Shown piece after piece: positions 28,403-35,729 of a DNA stretch of 36,791 nt; position 1 is the first letter of the stretch; every line of letters starts with the position of its first letter. This DNA comes from an uncultured Acinetobacter sp. (GTDB taxonomy: Bacteria > Pseudomonadota > Gammaproteobacteria > Pseudomonadales > Moraxellaceae): the NCBI RefSeq assembly GCF_947624825.1, contig NZ_CANQLZ010000027.1:1-36791 (forward strand), given 5' to 3'. Under the pieces are notes generated by a model that worked only from the letters and a program-made list of their open reading frames with translations, was not told where the DNA came from and did not search any database. The translations under genes were made by a program, and so were the position numbers.

Positions 28403-28405
28403 AAC

Positions 28406-28702
28406 TTACAGGGCAGTACGAATTAACGGACAAGCAGCAAGATCAGCATAGACAGCATGTACTTGCTCAAGTTCTTCAAAACGTAGCTGAGCGGTAATTG
28501 AATGATACTTACCTGTACGTGATGGGGTAACACTCATGCTATTGCCATCAAATTCTGGAAAATGCTTTACAAAAATTTCTGTCACAGCCGCATGTAACTC
28601 AGCACCTGCAAGACCAATCAATTTAATTGGATAGTCCATAGGAAAAACCCAAAGATCTTCTTGGAGTTCGCGTGATGGAGTACGATTGGTCATGTCAATC
28701 AT
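28406..28702 (-). CDS. ybeD: YbeD/DUF493 family protein
   Basis: Small cytoplasmic protein of the UPF0250 family, 98 aa, with an ACT-like ferredoxin fold known from the E. coli structure; function unsettled. The family core LWVFPMDYPIKLIGLA is at about residues 17-32, followed by SRTGKYHSITAQLRFEELEQVHAVY. It sits upstream of lipB as in E. coli, which has suggested a link to lipoate metabolism. The ATG at 28702 has AGAGG 7 bases upstream; a second ATG three codons in is too far from it. An intrinsic terminator hairpin lies only about 20 bases before the start. Confidence 0.93.
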   Translation of the reverse strand: MIDMTNRTPSRELQEDLWVFPMDYPIKLIGLAGAELHAAVTEIFVKHFPEFDGNSMSVTPSRTGKYHSITAQLRFEELEQVHAVYADLAACPLIRTAL

Positions 28703-28720
28703 GGGACACCTCTTAATTAA

Positions 28721-28745
28721 AAATACCTGCTAAAAGCAGGTATTT
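28721..28745 (-). terminator. intrinsic terminator hairpin between rpoD and ybeD
   Basis: Eleven-base stem AAATACCTGCT (28721-28731) with AGCAGGTATTT (28735-28745), loop AAA, T-rich on the minus-strand exit. It is most simply the rpoD terminator, but it stands directly before the ybeD SD and so may act as an attenuator for ybeD. Confidence 0.85.
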
Positions 28746-28767
28746 TGATGTATGCGCTTATACTCAT

Positions 28768-28795
28768 ATTATGGGGGAGATTCCCCCATATTCAA
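28768..28795 (-). promoter_or_regulatory. candidate ybeD promoter with palindromic spacer
   Basis: Minus strand TTGAAT (28795-28790), 16-base spacer, CATAAT (28773-28768). The spacer is filled by a perfect 9-base inverted repeat, TATGGGGGA (28770-28778) and TCCCCCATA (28782-28790), with a 3-base centre. It may be an operator, or a hairpin in the rpoD 3' end. Confidence 0.4.
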
Positions 28796-28818
28796 GTCAG
28801 TATTGTTGCATGTATAGA

Positions 28819-30702
28819 TTAGTCATTCTCAAGGAATGAACGTAAATGTTCAGAACGAGATGGATGACGTAATTTACGTAATGCTTTTGCCTCAATCTGA
28901 CGGATACGCTCACGCGTGACATCAAATTGTTTACCCACTTCTTCTAAAGTATGGTCAGTTGGCATATCAATACCAAAACGCATTTTTAAGACTTTAGCTT
29001 CACGTTCAGTTAAGTTTTCTAACACTTCACGGGTCGCTTCTTTTAAGCCTTCAGACGTTGCTGCATCAATTGGTGAAGTGATGTTGCTGTCTTCAATGAA
29101 GTCACCAAGATGTGAATCTTCATCGTCACCAATTGGCGTTTCCATAGAAATTGGCTCTTTGGCGATTTTCAGTACTTTACGTACTTTTACTTCGTCCATT
29201 TCTAAACGTTCACCTAATTCTTCAGGTGTCGGTTCACGGCCCATTTCTTGTAACAACTGACGCGAAACACGGTTAATCTTGTTAATGGTTTCGATCATGT
29301 GTACCGGAATACGAATGGTACGCGCTTGGTCTGCAATTGAACGGGTAATTGCCTGACGAATCCACCATGTTGCATAAGTCGAGAATTTATAACCACGACG
29401 GTATTCAAACTTATCAACCGCTTTCATCAAGCCAATGTTACCTTCTTGAATTAAATCCAAGAACTGTAAGCCACGGTTGGTGTACTTTTTAGCAATTGAG
29501 ATGACAAGACGTAAGTTCGCTTCAACCATTTCTTTTTTAGCACGACGAGCTTTGGCTTCACCAACCGCCATACGTTTTGAAATGTCTTTGATGTCTTTAA
29601 CGCTTAAACCTAGCTCTTTTTCAATATCCGCGATCTTTTGTTGGAACGCTAAAATATCTGGGCGTACTTTTTCAAGGTAGCCTTTTTGCTCAGGTGTGGC
29701 TTTGGCAACTTGTTCATCTAACCAAGCAAAGTTTGACTCTTGACCTGGGAAGGTAGTACGGAACTGGGTACGGTCCATACGACCACGACGGATCGCATAG
29801 CGCATCACTTCACGTTCTGAAGCACGAATTTGATCATGTGTACCACGAATCATCTCTGAAATTAAATCAAATAGACGTGGGGTAAACTTAAACATCATAA
29901 ATACAGTTGCAAGTGCTTCAAGTGCTTGAGTTGCTTCTTGGCTGTCACGACCGTGTTTTTCAATGGCAAGTTTAGTGTTGTTCCACGCATCGCTTAATTC
30001 AGCAAAACGCACTTTGGCAATTTCAGGGTCAGGACCTGAATCAGCTTCAGAATCATCATCACTTTCTGATTCTTCGTCTTCATCTTCGTCGTCAAGTTTG
30101 ACATCTTTGGTGGTTTTAGACGGGGTATCTTCTTCTAATACCACTTCCTCTTCTAAAACTTCAGGAATATCATCATCAGTTTCTGGGTCTAAATAACCAG
30201 ATAAAACGTCAGCAAGACGGCGCTCGCCTGCGACATATTCATTATATTCTTGGAGAACAACTTCAACGGCATTTGGCCAGTACGCAATTGAATTGAGAAC
30301 GTCACGGATCCCTTCTTCAATACGTTTGGCAATGCTAATTTCGCCTTCACGCGTTAACAGCTCAACCGTACCCATTTCACGCATATACATACGTACAGGG
30401 TCTGTGGTACGACCTGGCTCATTTTCTACAGATGCTAATACCGCAGCGGCTTCTTCTTCCGCTACTTCATCGGCTGCATCAGCATTGTTTGAGTCGAACA
30501 TAGCATCATCAGATTCAGGCGCACGTTCATGCACAGGAATACCGACGTCTTGAAGCATTTGAATAATGTCTTCAATCTGTTCACTTTCAGTGATTGAGTC
30601 TGGGAGATGATCGTTAACCTCAGCGTAAGTTAAGTAACCTTGCTCTTTGCCTCGGCTAATCAGCGCCGCTACTTGAGAAGTAGGGGAAGTCATATCGCTC
30701 AT
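28819..30702 (-). CDS. rpoD: RNA polymerase primary sigma factor RpoD (sigma-70)
   Basis: Housekeeping sigma factor that directs RNA polymerase to -35/-10 promoters. Length is 627 aa. Region 1.1 lies in residues 1-80, and region 1.2 begins at [17 protein letters not shown] non-conserved acidic insert (about 185-225, long Asp/Glu/Ser runs) follows. Regions 2.1-2.4 include [12 protein letters not shown] and [17 protein letters not shown]. Region 3 follows, and the region 4.2 helix-turn-helix ([20 protein letters not shown]) is at 585-604. A candidate extended -10 (TGCTATCAT) lies about 45 bases upstream. Divergent from a small acidic protein gene. Confidence 0.98.
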   Translation of the reverse strand: MSDMTSPTSQVAALISRGKEQGYLTYAEVNDHLPDSITESEQIEDIIQMLQDVGIPVHERAPESDDAMFDSNNADAADEVAEEEAAAVLASVENEPGRTTDPVRMYMREMGTVELLTREGEISIAKRIEEGIRDVLNSIAYWPNAVEVVLQEYNEYVAGERRLADVLSGYLDPETDDDIPEVLEEEVVLEEDTPSKTTKDVKLDDEDEDEESESDDDSEADSGPDPEIAKVRFAELSDAWNNTKLAIEKHGRDSQEATQALEALATVFMMFKFTPRLFDLISEMIRGTHDQIRASEREVMRYAIRRGRMDRTQFRTTFPGQESNFAWLDEQVAKATPEQKGYLEKVRPDILAFQQKIADIEKELGLSVKDIKDISKRMAVGEAKARRAKKEMVEANLRLVISIAKKYTNRGLQFLDLIQEGNIGLMKAVDKFEYRRGYKFSTYATWWIRQAITRSIADQARTIRIPVHMIETINKINRVSRQLLQEMGREPTPEELGERLEMDEVKVRKVLKIAKEPISMETPIGDDEDSHLGDFIEDSNITSPIDAATSEGLKEATREVLENLTEREAKVLKMRFGIDMPTDHTLEEVGKQFDVTRERIRQIEAKALRKLRHPSRSEHLRSFLEND

Positions 30703-30746
30703 CTTTGCTTACTCTTGGTTAAATCTGTGGCAGTAAAAAACCGTGC

Positions 30747-30755
30747 ATGATAGCA
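30747..30755 (-). promoter_or_regulatory. extended -10 of candidate rpoD promoter
   Basis: TGCTATCAT on the minus strand (TGn plus TATCAT). The predicted transcript starts near 30740, leaving about 38 bases before the rpoD ATG. The -35 region is poor, as allowed for extended -10 promoters. Confidence 0.45.
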
Positions 30756-30991
30756 CAATTTCAAAACATAGTTTTTGAATTGATTGTTCAGGCATGATTT
30801 GTCGCTATAGGGTTTAAGTTCAATATGGGGGTGCGTGTTTAAATTACAAGCACAAATAGCAGCATTGCTGTAAATCTTTATATATTTTAACATATTTTGA
30901 TATCAAGCGTTCATTGTTCAATAAATACACAGAAAATAAAAGCACGAATTGTATTAAAAACTTTAATTTTAGCGTGTTTTTACAATAAAAC

Positions 30992-31020
30992 TTGACAAGA
31001 TCAACAAAGGCAGATAAATA
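30992..31020 (+). promoter_or_regulatory. candidate promoter for the 68-aa/YecA genes
   Basis: A consensus TTGACA (30992-30997) with a 17-base spacer and TAAATA (31015-31020). The strong -35 makes this the most likely start for the rightward unit. Confidence 0.5.
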
Positions 31021-31061
31021 GCGCCTAGACCCATTACATTTTTTCATTAGAGGTAGTTTTA

Positions 31062-31268
31062 GTGTCTTCGACAGATTTTGAACTAGATGATAACTACGGT
31101 GATGATGATGTTAATTTCGAGGAGGCCTCACCGAAGTTGAGTGCTAAAGAGTCGTTGGAAAAACGCCGCCTCATCGATGAATTACTCGCGCAACGTCGTT
31201 TAGAACGTGAACTTAAAGATTTTGATTACGACATCGACGATGACGATGATTTTGACGACAAAGATTAA
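31062..31268 (+). CDS. small highly acidic protein, 68 aa
   Basis: The GTG at 31062 is preceded by AGAGG about 8 bases upstream. The protein has an acidic N-terminus (about residues 5-20), a basic helical middle (ESLEKRRLIDELLAQRRLEREL) and an almost purely Asp C-terminus. The middle recalls the small PA3496-type proteins annotated in pseudomonads, but I cannot verify that. No signal peptide or membrane segment. It is 72 bases upstream of the YecA-family gene with no terminator between, so the two likely share a transcript. Confidence 0.7.
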   Translation: MSSTDFELDDNYGDDDVNFEEASPKLSAKESLEKRRLIDELLAQRRLERELKDFDYDIDDDDDFDDKD

Positions 31269-31340
31269 GCAATTTTCATGTAGCATGGCTTGAATAAATG
31301 CTATGCTAAACCTTTCGATATTTCTAAGTTTGGATATTAG

Positions 31341-31865
31341 ATGAGTGCTTTTGATTTAGACCAGTTAAGCGAATATTTAGATGGCGACCAAAACGAGTAC
31401 GGTCTAGATTTTGCTGCGACACATGGTTTTTTATGTGCCATTGCAGTTGGCCCTCAGTTTGACAAATGGTTGGATGAATTATTCGAAGGCAATCAGAAAA
31501 AGGTTCCAGCAGAAATCATCGCACAGGTTAAAGCATGGTTAGATGCGATTCGTCAAAGCTTAGCCAATGAAGACGGTATTGAATTTCCTTTTGAAATTGA
31601 AGAAGCAGATACTGAATCAAGCCTAGGTGATTGGAGCGTAGGTTTCGTAGATGCTATGTTCTTAAATGAAGAAGCTTGGTTTACCGATGAATTTGAAGAG
31701 CAATTGGTGGATTTAACTTTACCGATTATGGTGTTTAGCGGTATTGATGAAGAAGATCCGCAAATGGAAACCTTCCGTCGTAACGGTCAGTTAATGGACG
31801 AATTAGCAGAAGAAATTCCAGATAATTTAAATGAAATTTATTTGATGTATCACACACCAAGCTAA
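31341..31865 (+). CDS. YecA/YgfB (UPF0149) family protein
   Basis: The 174-aa acidic cytoplasmic protein matches the UPF0149 pattern: an N-terminal LDQLSEYL helix, an early THGFLCAIAVGP segment (the family GxLxG signature), a central WSVGFVDAM, and a C-terminal all-helical domain. It lacks the C-terminal SEC-C zinc motif found in long YecA proteins, so it is of the short YgfB-like type. Function of the family is poorly defined; in Pseudomonas aeruginosa YgfB influences ampDh3/beta-lactam tolerance. Likely co-transcribed with the small acidic gene before it and ended by a terminator. Confidence 0.85.
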   Translation: MSAFDLDQLSEYLDGDQNEYGLDFAATHGFLCAIAVGPQFDKWLDELFEGNQKKVPAEIIAQVKAWLDAIRQSLANEDGIEFPFEIEEADTESSLGDWSVGFVDAMFLNEEAWFTDEFEEQLVDLTLPIMVFSGIDEEDPQMETFRRNGQLMDELAEEIPDNLNEIYLMYHTPS

Positions 31866-31875
31866 GTTTTAGACT

Positions 31876-31902
31876 AAAAAAGCACCCGAGGGTGCTTTTT
31901 TT
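31876..31902 (+). terminator. intrinsic terminator after the YecA-family gene
   Basis: Stem AAAGCACC (31879-31886) with GGTGCTTT (31891-31898), loop CGAG, then T run. It lies against the convergent dedA stop and may serve both directions. Confidence 0.85.
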
Positions 31903-32509
31903 AATGGCGTTTTTTACGCAAGTGGCGCCGGTATAAAATCACCCCTACAATCACAATAACTATCGCGACGATGACATAGCCCACTTGGCTAAAAATTTGC
32001 TGCATTAAGGCTTGATTTTCGCCAAAGTAAAAACCTATACAGGCTAAAAATGTAGTCCAAATGATGGTACCTAAGCTACTAAACAGCATAAATTTCCAAA
32101 AAGGCATACGGCTCATGCCAGCAGGAATACTAATTAAAGAGCGTACCGCAGGTACCATACGTCCAAAAAATACAATCCGATGACCATATTGTTCAAACCA
32201 TGCCAATGATTTTTTTACATCTTCTGATTTAATAAATAAATATTTACCATAGCGGTCGACAAAACGAAAAATGGCCGCATGACTAAATTGGTACCCGAGC
32301 CAATACAGCACGGCAGCGGCTAACATTGAGCCAAAGCTGCCCGCAATAATCACACCCATTAAGGTTAATGAGCCTTGGGAAGCCGTATAGCCGGCAGAGG
32401 GCATAATGATTTCTGAGGGAATGGGAGGAAATACATTATCAAGGAACATCAACAGCGCAATGCCTAAGTAACCTAGGCGCTCCATGATGCCAATAATCCA
32501 GTCAGTCAA
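31901..32509 (-). CDS. DedA/SNARE-associated (VTT domain) membrane protein
   Basis: An inner-membrane protein of the DedA family, which includes undecaprenyl-phosphate flippases and proteins needed for proton-motive-force homeostasis and cationic-peptide resistance. Family signatures are FLDNVFPPIPSEIIMP near the N-terminus and FFGRMVPAVRSLISIPAGMSRM in the middle, with four to five hydrophobic segments and a very basic C-terminus (RRHLRKKRH). The frame is open to 32605, but that part overlaps the trhO terminator. The TTG at 32509 (202 aa; GAG about 9 bases upstream) or ATG at 32485 (194 aa) are better starts. It lies downstream of trhO. Confidence 0.85.
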   Translation of the reverse strand: MTDWIIGIMERLGYLGIALLMFLDNVFPPIPSEIIMPSAGYTASQGSLTLMGVIIAGSFGSMLAAAVLYWLGYQFSHAAIFRFVDRYGKYLFIKSEDVKKSLAWFEQYGHRIVFFGRMVPAVRSLISIPAGMSRMPFWKFMLFSSLGTIIWTTFLACIGFYFGENQALMQQIFSQVGYVIVAIVIVIVGVILYRRHLRKKRH

Positions 32510-32590
32510 AATAATACGCTCATGTAATTTAAGCAAAGAATTTGATGCTAAACGGCTTTGAATACAAGATAAAGCACGCTTTTGTAAATC

Positions 32591-32617
32591 AAAAAAAGCC
32601 CGCAAGATGCGGGCTTT
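32591..32617 (-). terminator. intrinsic terminator of trhO
   Basis: Stem AAAGCCCGCA (32595-32604) with TGCGGGCTTT (32608-32617), AGA loop; the minus-strand exit is seven T. It precedes dedA. Confidence 0.9.
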
Positions 32618-32629
32618 AAGGTAACCGTA

Positions 32630-33562
32630 TTACAGACGCTTACGTTTTGCAGCAGCAATTTGTGATTGACGCATACGGAAGCCTTCTTTTTGCTTCTCTG
32701 TGGTTTTATCAATACAGTACACGCAAGACACACCATGCTCATAGCTTGGCAATTCTACTTCTTCAGGAAGTAAAGGCCAACCACAGGCATGACACTTCAC
32801 ATTTTGACCTTCTTCAACGCCATGCGTGACCGCTGTACGACCATCAAACACGAAGCATTCACCTTCCCACATGCTTTGTTCAGGTGGAGTTTCTTCTAGG
32901 TATTTTAAGATACCGCCTTTTAAGTGATAAACCTCGGTAAAACCTTCTTGTAAAAGCAACGAGGTTGATTTTTCACAACGAATACCACCTGTACAGAACA
33001 TGGCGATTTTTTTATCTTTATGCTGTTCGAGGTTATTTTTTACGTATTCAGGGAATTCGCGGAAAGTTTCAGTTTTTGGGTCGAGTGCACCTTTAAAGGT
33101 ACCTGCTTTGTATTCGTAGTCATTACGGGTGTCGACCAAAATGACGTCGTCACGTGCAATCAGTTCGTTCCATTCTTTAGGATCAAGATAGTGACCTACC
33201 AAATCACGTGGTTGAACGGGTACGCCTAAAGTCACGATCTCTTTTTTGAGCTTGATTTTCATTTTACGAAATGGTTTTTCATCACTATGTGATTCTTTAT
33301 ATTCCATTTCATTAAAACCTTCGCTTAAAAGGAATTGATGAATTGTGTCAATTGAAGCACGATCACCGGCAACGGTGCCGTTAATGCCTTCGCCAGCTAC
33401 AATAAGAGTACCGCAAAGATTGATGGTATTTACCAAGTCTAAAAGACGTTGTTGAAGATCGGCAGGATCTTGAACTTCTTTGAATTGATAAAGTGCCGCA
33501 ACAACCCAGTCAGCGGTCGCTTGCTGTTCTACAGGTGCAAGCTGTTCTACAGTAGCGTTCAT
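32630..33562 (-). CDS. trhO: tRNA uridine-34 hydroxylase TrhO (rhodanese family, YceA)
   Basis: Rhodanese-like enzyme that hydroxylates U34 of tRNAs at carbon 5 in an oxygen-dependent way (ho5U), a precursor of cmo5U. It has 310 aa. The N-terminal acylphosphatase-like domain (about 20-115) contains GTLIVAGEGINGTVAG. The rhodanese domain (about 130-235) has DTRNDYEY and the active loop CTGGIRC at 190-196. A C-terminal cysteine-rich tail carries CHACGWPL and CVYC, typical of the family and possibly metal-binding. The ATG at 33562 has GGAG 5 bases upstream. A near-ideal promoter lies just before it. Confidence 0.95.
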   Translation of the reverse strand: MNATVEQLAPVEQQATADWVVAALYQFKEVQDPADLQQRLLDLVNTINLCGTLIVAGEGINGTVAGDRASIDTIHQFLLSEGFNEMEYKESHSDEKPFRKMKIKLKKEIVTLGVPVQPRDLVGHYLDPKEWNELIARDDVILVDTRNDYEYKAGTFKGALDPKTETFREFPEYVKNNLEQHKDKKIAMFCTGGIRCEKSTSLLLQEGFTEVYHLKGGILKYLEETPPEQSMWEGECFVFDGRTAVTHGVEEGQNVKCHACGWPLLPEEVELPSYEHGVSCVYCIDKTTEKQKEGFRMRQSQIAAAKRKRL

Positions 33563-33601
33563 GGATACTCCAAATGTAGCTAGTAAATTTTAAAGGAGCA
33601 C

Positions 33602-33630
33602 ATTTTAACTGAAATTCTGACAATATTCAA
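33602..33630 (-). promoter_or_regulatory. sigma-70 promoter of trhO
   Basis: Minus strand TTGAAT (33630-33625), exactly 17 bases, TAAAAT (33607-33602). The predicted start is near 33595, with a leader of about 33 bases. Confidence 0.65.
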
Positions 33631-33722
33631 AATTTCCCTACAAAAAATAAGGCTTTTTAATCGTACTCGATCAAGCTATGCTAGGCGCGCTAAATCTTAA
33701 GGCAGAATGTGGAGTTTTTATT

Positions 33723-34217
33723 TTGAGCAATGAGCGTCGAATTGCCTCTTTAACCCCGTGTGCAGGGCGTTGTTCTACTGTGTTTGGGGATTTGGTCTGT
33801 CGTGGATGTCGACGTTTTAGCCATGAAGTCATTCATTGGAATCAATATACCCCTGAGCAACATATTGCTGTCTGGATTCGTCTAGATGCCCAGCTTGATC
33901 AAATCTTAGTTCCGATGCTGCCACTTGCCAAGCTACAGCACGTAGAGGGCTTTTTACACTCAAAACGCGTGCGTTTACGTAGTGATGCCAGTCGTGGGCG
34001 TAAGTTGTATCATGCGTTAAAACTGTGTGAAAAAAACCGCCATTTAACCGATGACAGTGGCTTGGGTATTCACTATAAACAAGTGCGTCCATTGTGGGAT
34101 GAATTTGAGCAACGTGTATTAACGCTTGCCAATGCCTCTTATGACGTGGCATTTAAGCGTGCTCAAGGCATTCGCTATCATTTGCTACACGGCAAAATAC
34201 AATTTGACCAAGTATAA
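33723..34217 (+). CDS. DUF1289-domain protein with C-terminal extension
   Basis: The start is the TTG at 33723, chosen because GGAG lies 8 bases upstream. The in-frame ATG at 33678 has no SD and may itself be part of a -10 (TATGCT). From the TTG the protein has 164 aa. Residues 8-32 form the DUF1289 core, a putative small metal site with SLTPCAGRC and VCRGCRR cysteines. The remaining ~115 residues are a helical, basic extension (KRVRLRSDASRGRKLY). Typical DUF1289 proteins are much shorter. Function unknown. Divergent from trhO, and ended by a terminator shared with the convergent panD. Confidence 0.8.
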   Translation: MSNERRIASLTPCAGRCSTVFGDLVCRGCRRFSHEVIHWNQYTPEQHIAVWIRLDAQLDQILVPMLPLAKLQHVEGFLHSKRVRLRSDASRGRKLYHALKLCEKNRHLTDDSGLGIHYKQVRPLWDEFEQRVLTLANASYDVAFKRAQGIRYHLLHGKIQFDQV

Positions 34218-34243
34218 AAAAACCCGCAATTGGCGGGTTTTTT
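34214..34243. terminator. bidirectional terminator between DUF1289 gene and panD
   Basis: Stem AACCCGC (34221-34227) with GCGGGTT (34233-34239), flanked by A and T runs, five-base loop. It can end both converging transcripts. Confidence 0.87.
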
Positions 34244-34258
34244 ATACACAGTTAAACT

Positions 34259-34639
34259 TTAAGCGACTTGTACTGGAATACAGTTTGCAGTGTGATTGAC
34301 TGTGTTATTTGGGTTGGCATAAACCAAACGTGGTTGATGTGCATCTGCCTCAGCTTCAGTAAAATCACCAAAAGTGGCAATAATCACTAAATCACCTACA
34401 TCTGCTTGATGGGCAGCACCACCATTGACTGAAATAATGCCAGAATCTTCTTCACCACGAATTGCATAAGTGGTAAAGCGTTTGCCATTCGTTACGTTCC
34501 AGACGTGAATTTCTTCGTATTCACGAATCCCTGCGAGGTCCATTAAAGTACCATCAATTGCACATGAACCTTCATAGTGCAATTCCGCATGAGTCACCAC
34601 CGCACGGTGAATTTTGCATTTAAGTAAACGAGATAGCAT
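34259..34639 (-). CDS. panD: aspartate 1-decarboxylase
   Basis: Makes beta-alanine from aspartate for pantothenate and coenzyme A. It is a pyruvoyl enzyme made as a 126-aa proenzyme that cleaves itself between Gly24 and Ser25 (EGSCAIDG), both present. The conserved Lys9 and His11 in [11 protein letters not shown], and Tyr58-type [12 protein letters not shown] region, are intact. In gammaproteobacteria cleavage normally requires PanM/PanZ in enterics; none is in the window. It lies about 98 bases downstream of pth, with an inverted repeat between them. Confidence 0.97.
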   Translation of the reverse strand: MLSRLLKCKIHRAVVTHAELHYEGSCAIDGTLMDLAGIREYEEIHVWNVTNGKRFTTYAIRGEEDSGIISVNGGAAHQADVGDLVIIATFGDFTEAEADAHQPRLVYANPNNTVNHTANCIPVQVA

Positions 34640-34694
34640 AGCAAGCTCCCAATAAGATCAATTCATCCATTAATTTTGCGCACACGAGCGCAAT

Positions 34695-34721
34695 GCATTG
34701 TGCGTTGAAAATACACAATGC
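34695..34721. repeat. inverted repeat between pth and panD
   Basis: Perfect 8-base arms GCATTGTG (34695-34702) and CACAATGC (34714-34721) around an 11-base centre. It could end the pth transcript, but no T tract follows on the minus strand. Confidence 0.6.
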
Positions 34722-34736
34722 GCAAGGGGATACGTT

Positions 34737-35315
34737 TTATGGCTTGTAGGCGTTAATTTGATTCATGGCAGGCTGAATATCGCCATTGACCAACAGTTTG
34801 ATTTGGGCAAGGGCATGATGAATTGCATCATCCATGAGATCTTGTTCTTTGCTCGGTGCTTTACCTAAGACATGACCTGAAACTTGATCCTTTGCACCCG
34901 GATGACCAATACCAATACGTAACCGGTGAAAGTTTGGACCCGTATGTGGCACGATATCGCGTAGACCATTGTGACCACCGTGACCGCCGCCAGTTTTTAG
35001 GCGAATGACACCTGGATTCATGTCCAGTTCATCATGTGCAATCAACATGCGTTCAGGCGCAATATTGTAGAATTTAGCGAAAGGCACAACACTTTTACCC
35101 GATAGGTTCATAAAAGTGGTGGGCAACAATAAACGAACGTCTTGACCTTCGATATTGCCACGGCCGCTGATGCCGTTAAATTTGGGGTCGGTTTTTAAAT
35201 TGATACCATAACGTTCTGCAAGGCGTTCGACAAACCAAAAGCCTGCATTATGGCGGGTTTGGGCATATTCCCGACCGGGATTACCCAAACCAACAATTAG
35301 CGAAAGATTAGCCAC
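34737..35315 (-). CDS. pth: peptidyl-tRNA hydrolase
   Basis: Recycles peptidyl-tRNAs that drop off the ribosome by cutting the ester bond; essential in bacteria. It has 192 aa, the usual length. The N-terminal LIVGLGNPGREYAQTRHNAGF holds Asn12 and the catalytic His22. The second active-site block is AHDELD, followed by GGGHGGHNGLRDI. Intact. It is 19 bases downstream of rplY in the conserved prs-rplY-pth order. The following gene in many gammaproteobacteria is ychF; here it is panD instead. Confidence 0.97.
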   Translation of the reverse strand: MANLSLIVGLGNPGREYAQTRHNAGFWFVERLAERYGINLKTDPKFNGISGRGNIEGQDVRLLLPTTFMNLSGKSVVPFAKFYNIAPERMLIAHDELDMNPGVIRLKTGGGHGGHNGLRDIVPHTGPNFHRLRIGIGHPGAKDQVSGHVLGKAPSKEQDLMDDAIHHALAQIKLLVNGDIQPAMNQINAYKP

Positions 35316-35334
35316 TAATTACACCAATAAACAC

Positions 35335-35631
35335 TTATGCGCGTTTGAAGTCAGCGTGCATAGGCGTGTTTTTAGCAGGGTGACGTTGTAACGCTTGGAT
35401 TTTAACGTTTTCAACTTTGTCGCCTACTTGAATTTCGATAACTTCTTCAAAGAAAGAGTTGTTTTCTAAGAACTTAACAAGTTGACGAAGTTCTAAAGTT
35501 ACAGTTACAGGAGCAGCTTCGCCACCGTAAATGATTGCTGGAACTTGGTTTTGAAGACGAAGGCGGCGGCTCGCACCTTTCCCTTGTACTGCTTCTTCAC
35601 GTGCTACTGCATTTAATACGAAGTTTGCCAT
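35335..35631 (-). CDS. rplY: 50S ribosomal protein L25 (short form)
   Basis: Binds 5S rRNA in the large subunit. It has 98 aa from the ATG at 35631, for which AGGA is 8 bases upstream; the ATG at 35640 has the AGG touching it and is unlikely. The protein is the short, single-domain form as in E. coli and lacks the extra C-terminal domain of the long Ctc/TL5 type found in pseudomonads. The 5S-binding GKGASRRLRLQNQVPAIIYGG segment is clear, and it ends HADFKRA. Lies between prs and pth; a hairpin-forming leader precedes it. Confidence 0.95.
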   Translation of the reverse strand: MANFVLNAVAREEAVQGKGASRRLRLQNQVPAIIYGGEAAPVTVTLELRQLVKFLENNSFFEEVIEIQVGDKVENVKIQALQRHPAKNTPMHADFKRA

Positions 35632-35657
35632 GATAGACATCCTATTTAAGTTAATGG

Positions 35658-35680
35658 ACTAGACTCGCGACCAGTCTAGT
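35658..35680 (-). repeat. perfect inverted repeat in the rplY leader
   Basis: Eight-base arms ACTAGACT (35658-35665) and AGTCTAGT (35673-35680) around a 7-base CGCGACC centre, 27-49 bases upstream of the rplY start. In RNA it forms a stable hairpin without a following T tract. Confidence 0.65.
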
Positions 35681-35686
35681 TGATAG

Positions 35687-35712
35687 AAAGCCCCGCCAAG
35701 TGGCAGGGCTTT
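35687..35712 (-). terminator. weak or partial terminator after prs
   Basis: Long GC-rich stem AAAGCCCCGCC (35687-35697) with GGCAGGGCTTT (35702-35712) holding one C-A mismatch. The minus-strand exit is only TTTCTATC, so read-through into rplY-pth is likely. Confidence 0.6.
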
Positions 35713-35729
35713 GAAATTTGAACGTTCGA

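Larger units (their letters stand above)
30703..31061. other. divergent control region between rpoD and the 68-aa gene
   Basis: A gene-free stretch of 359 very AT-rich bases. It holds the candidate rpoD extended -10 near 30747 and the rightward promoter at 30992. The ORFs that cross it on the minus strand lack an SD and run over both promoters, so I leave them out. Confidence 0.6.

Noticed and set aside
29963..30196. Serine-rich plus-strand ORF
   Set aside because: It is the antisense image of the acidic insert of RpoD; the Ser runs come from complementing Asp/Glu codons.
28783..30831. Ten-base match AATATGGGGG on both sides of rpoD in opposite orientation (28783-28792 minus, 30822-30831 plus)
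   Set aside because: Too short to exclude chance, and only one of the two copies is part of a palindrome.
30699..31047. Two short minus-strand ORFs upstream of rpoD
   Set aside because: They lack an SD, overlap each other and run across the promoters of rpoD and the 68-aa gene.
32510..32605. Longer DedA protein starting at 32605
   Set aside because: The first codons lie within the trhO terminator stem, and the extension is not like the DedA N-terminus.
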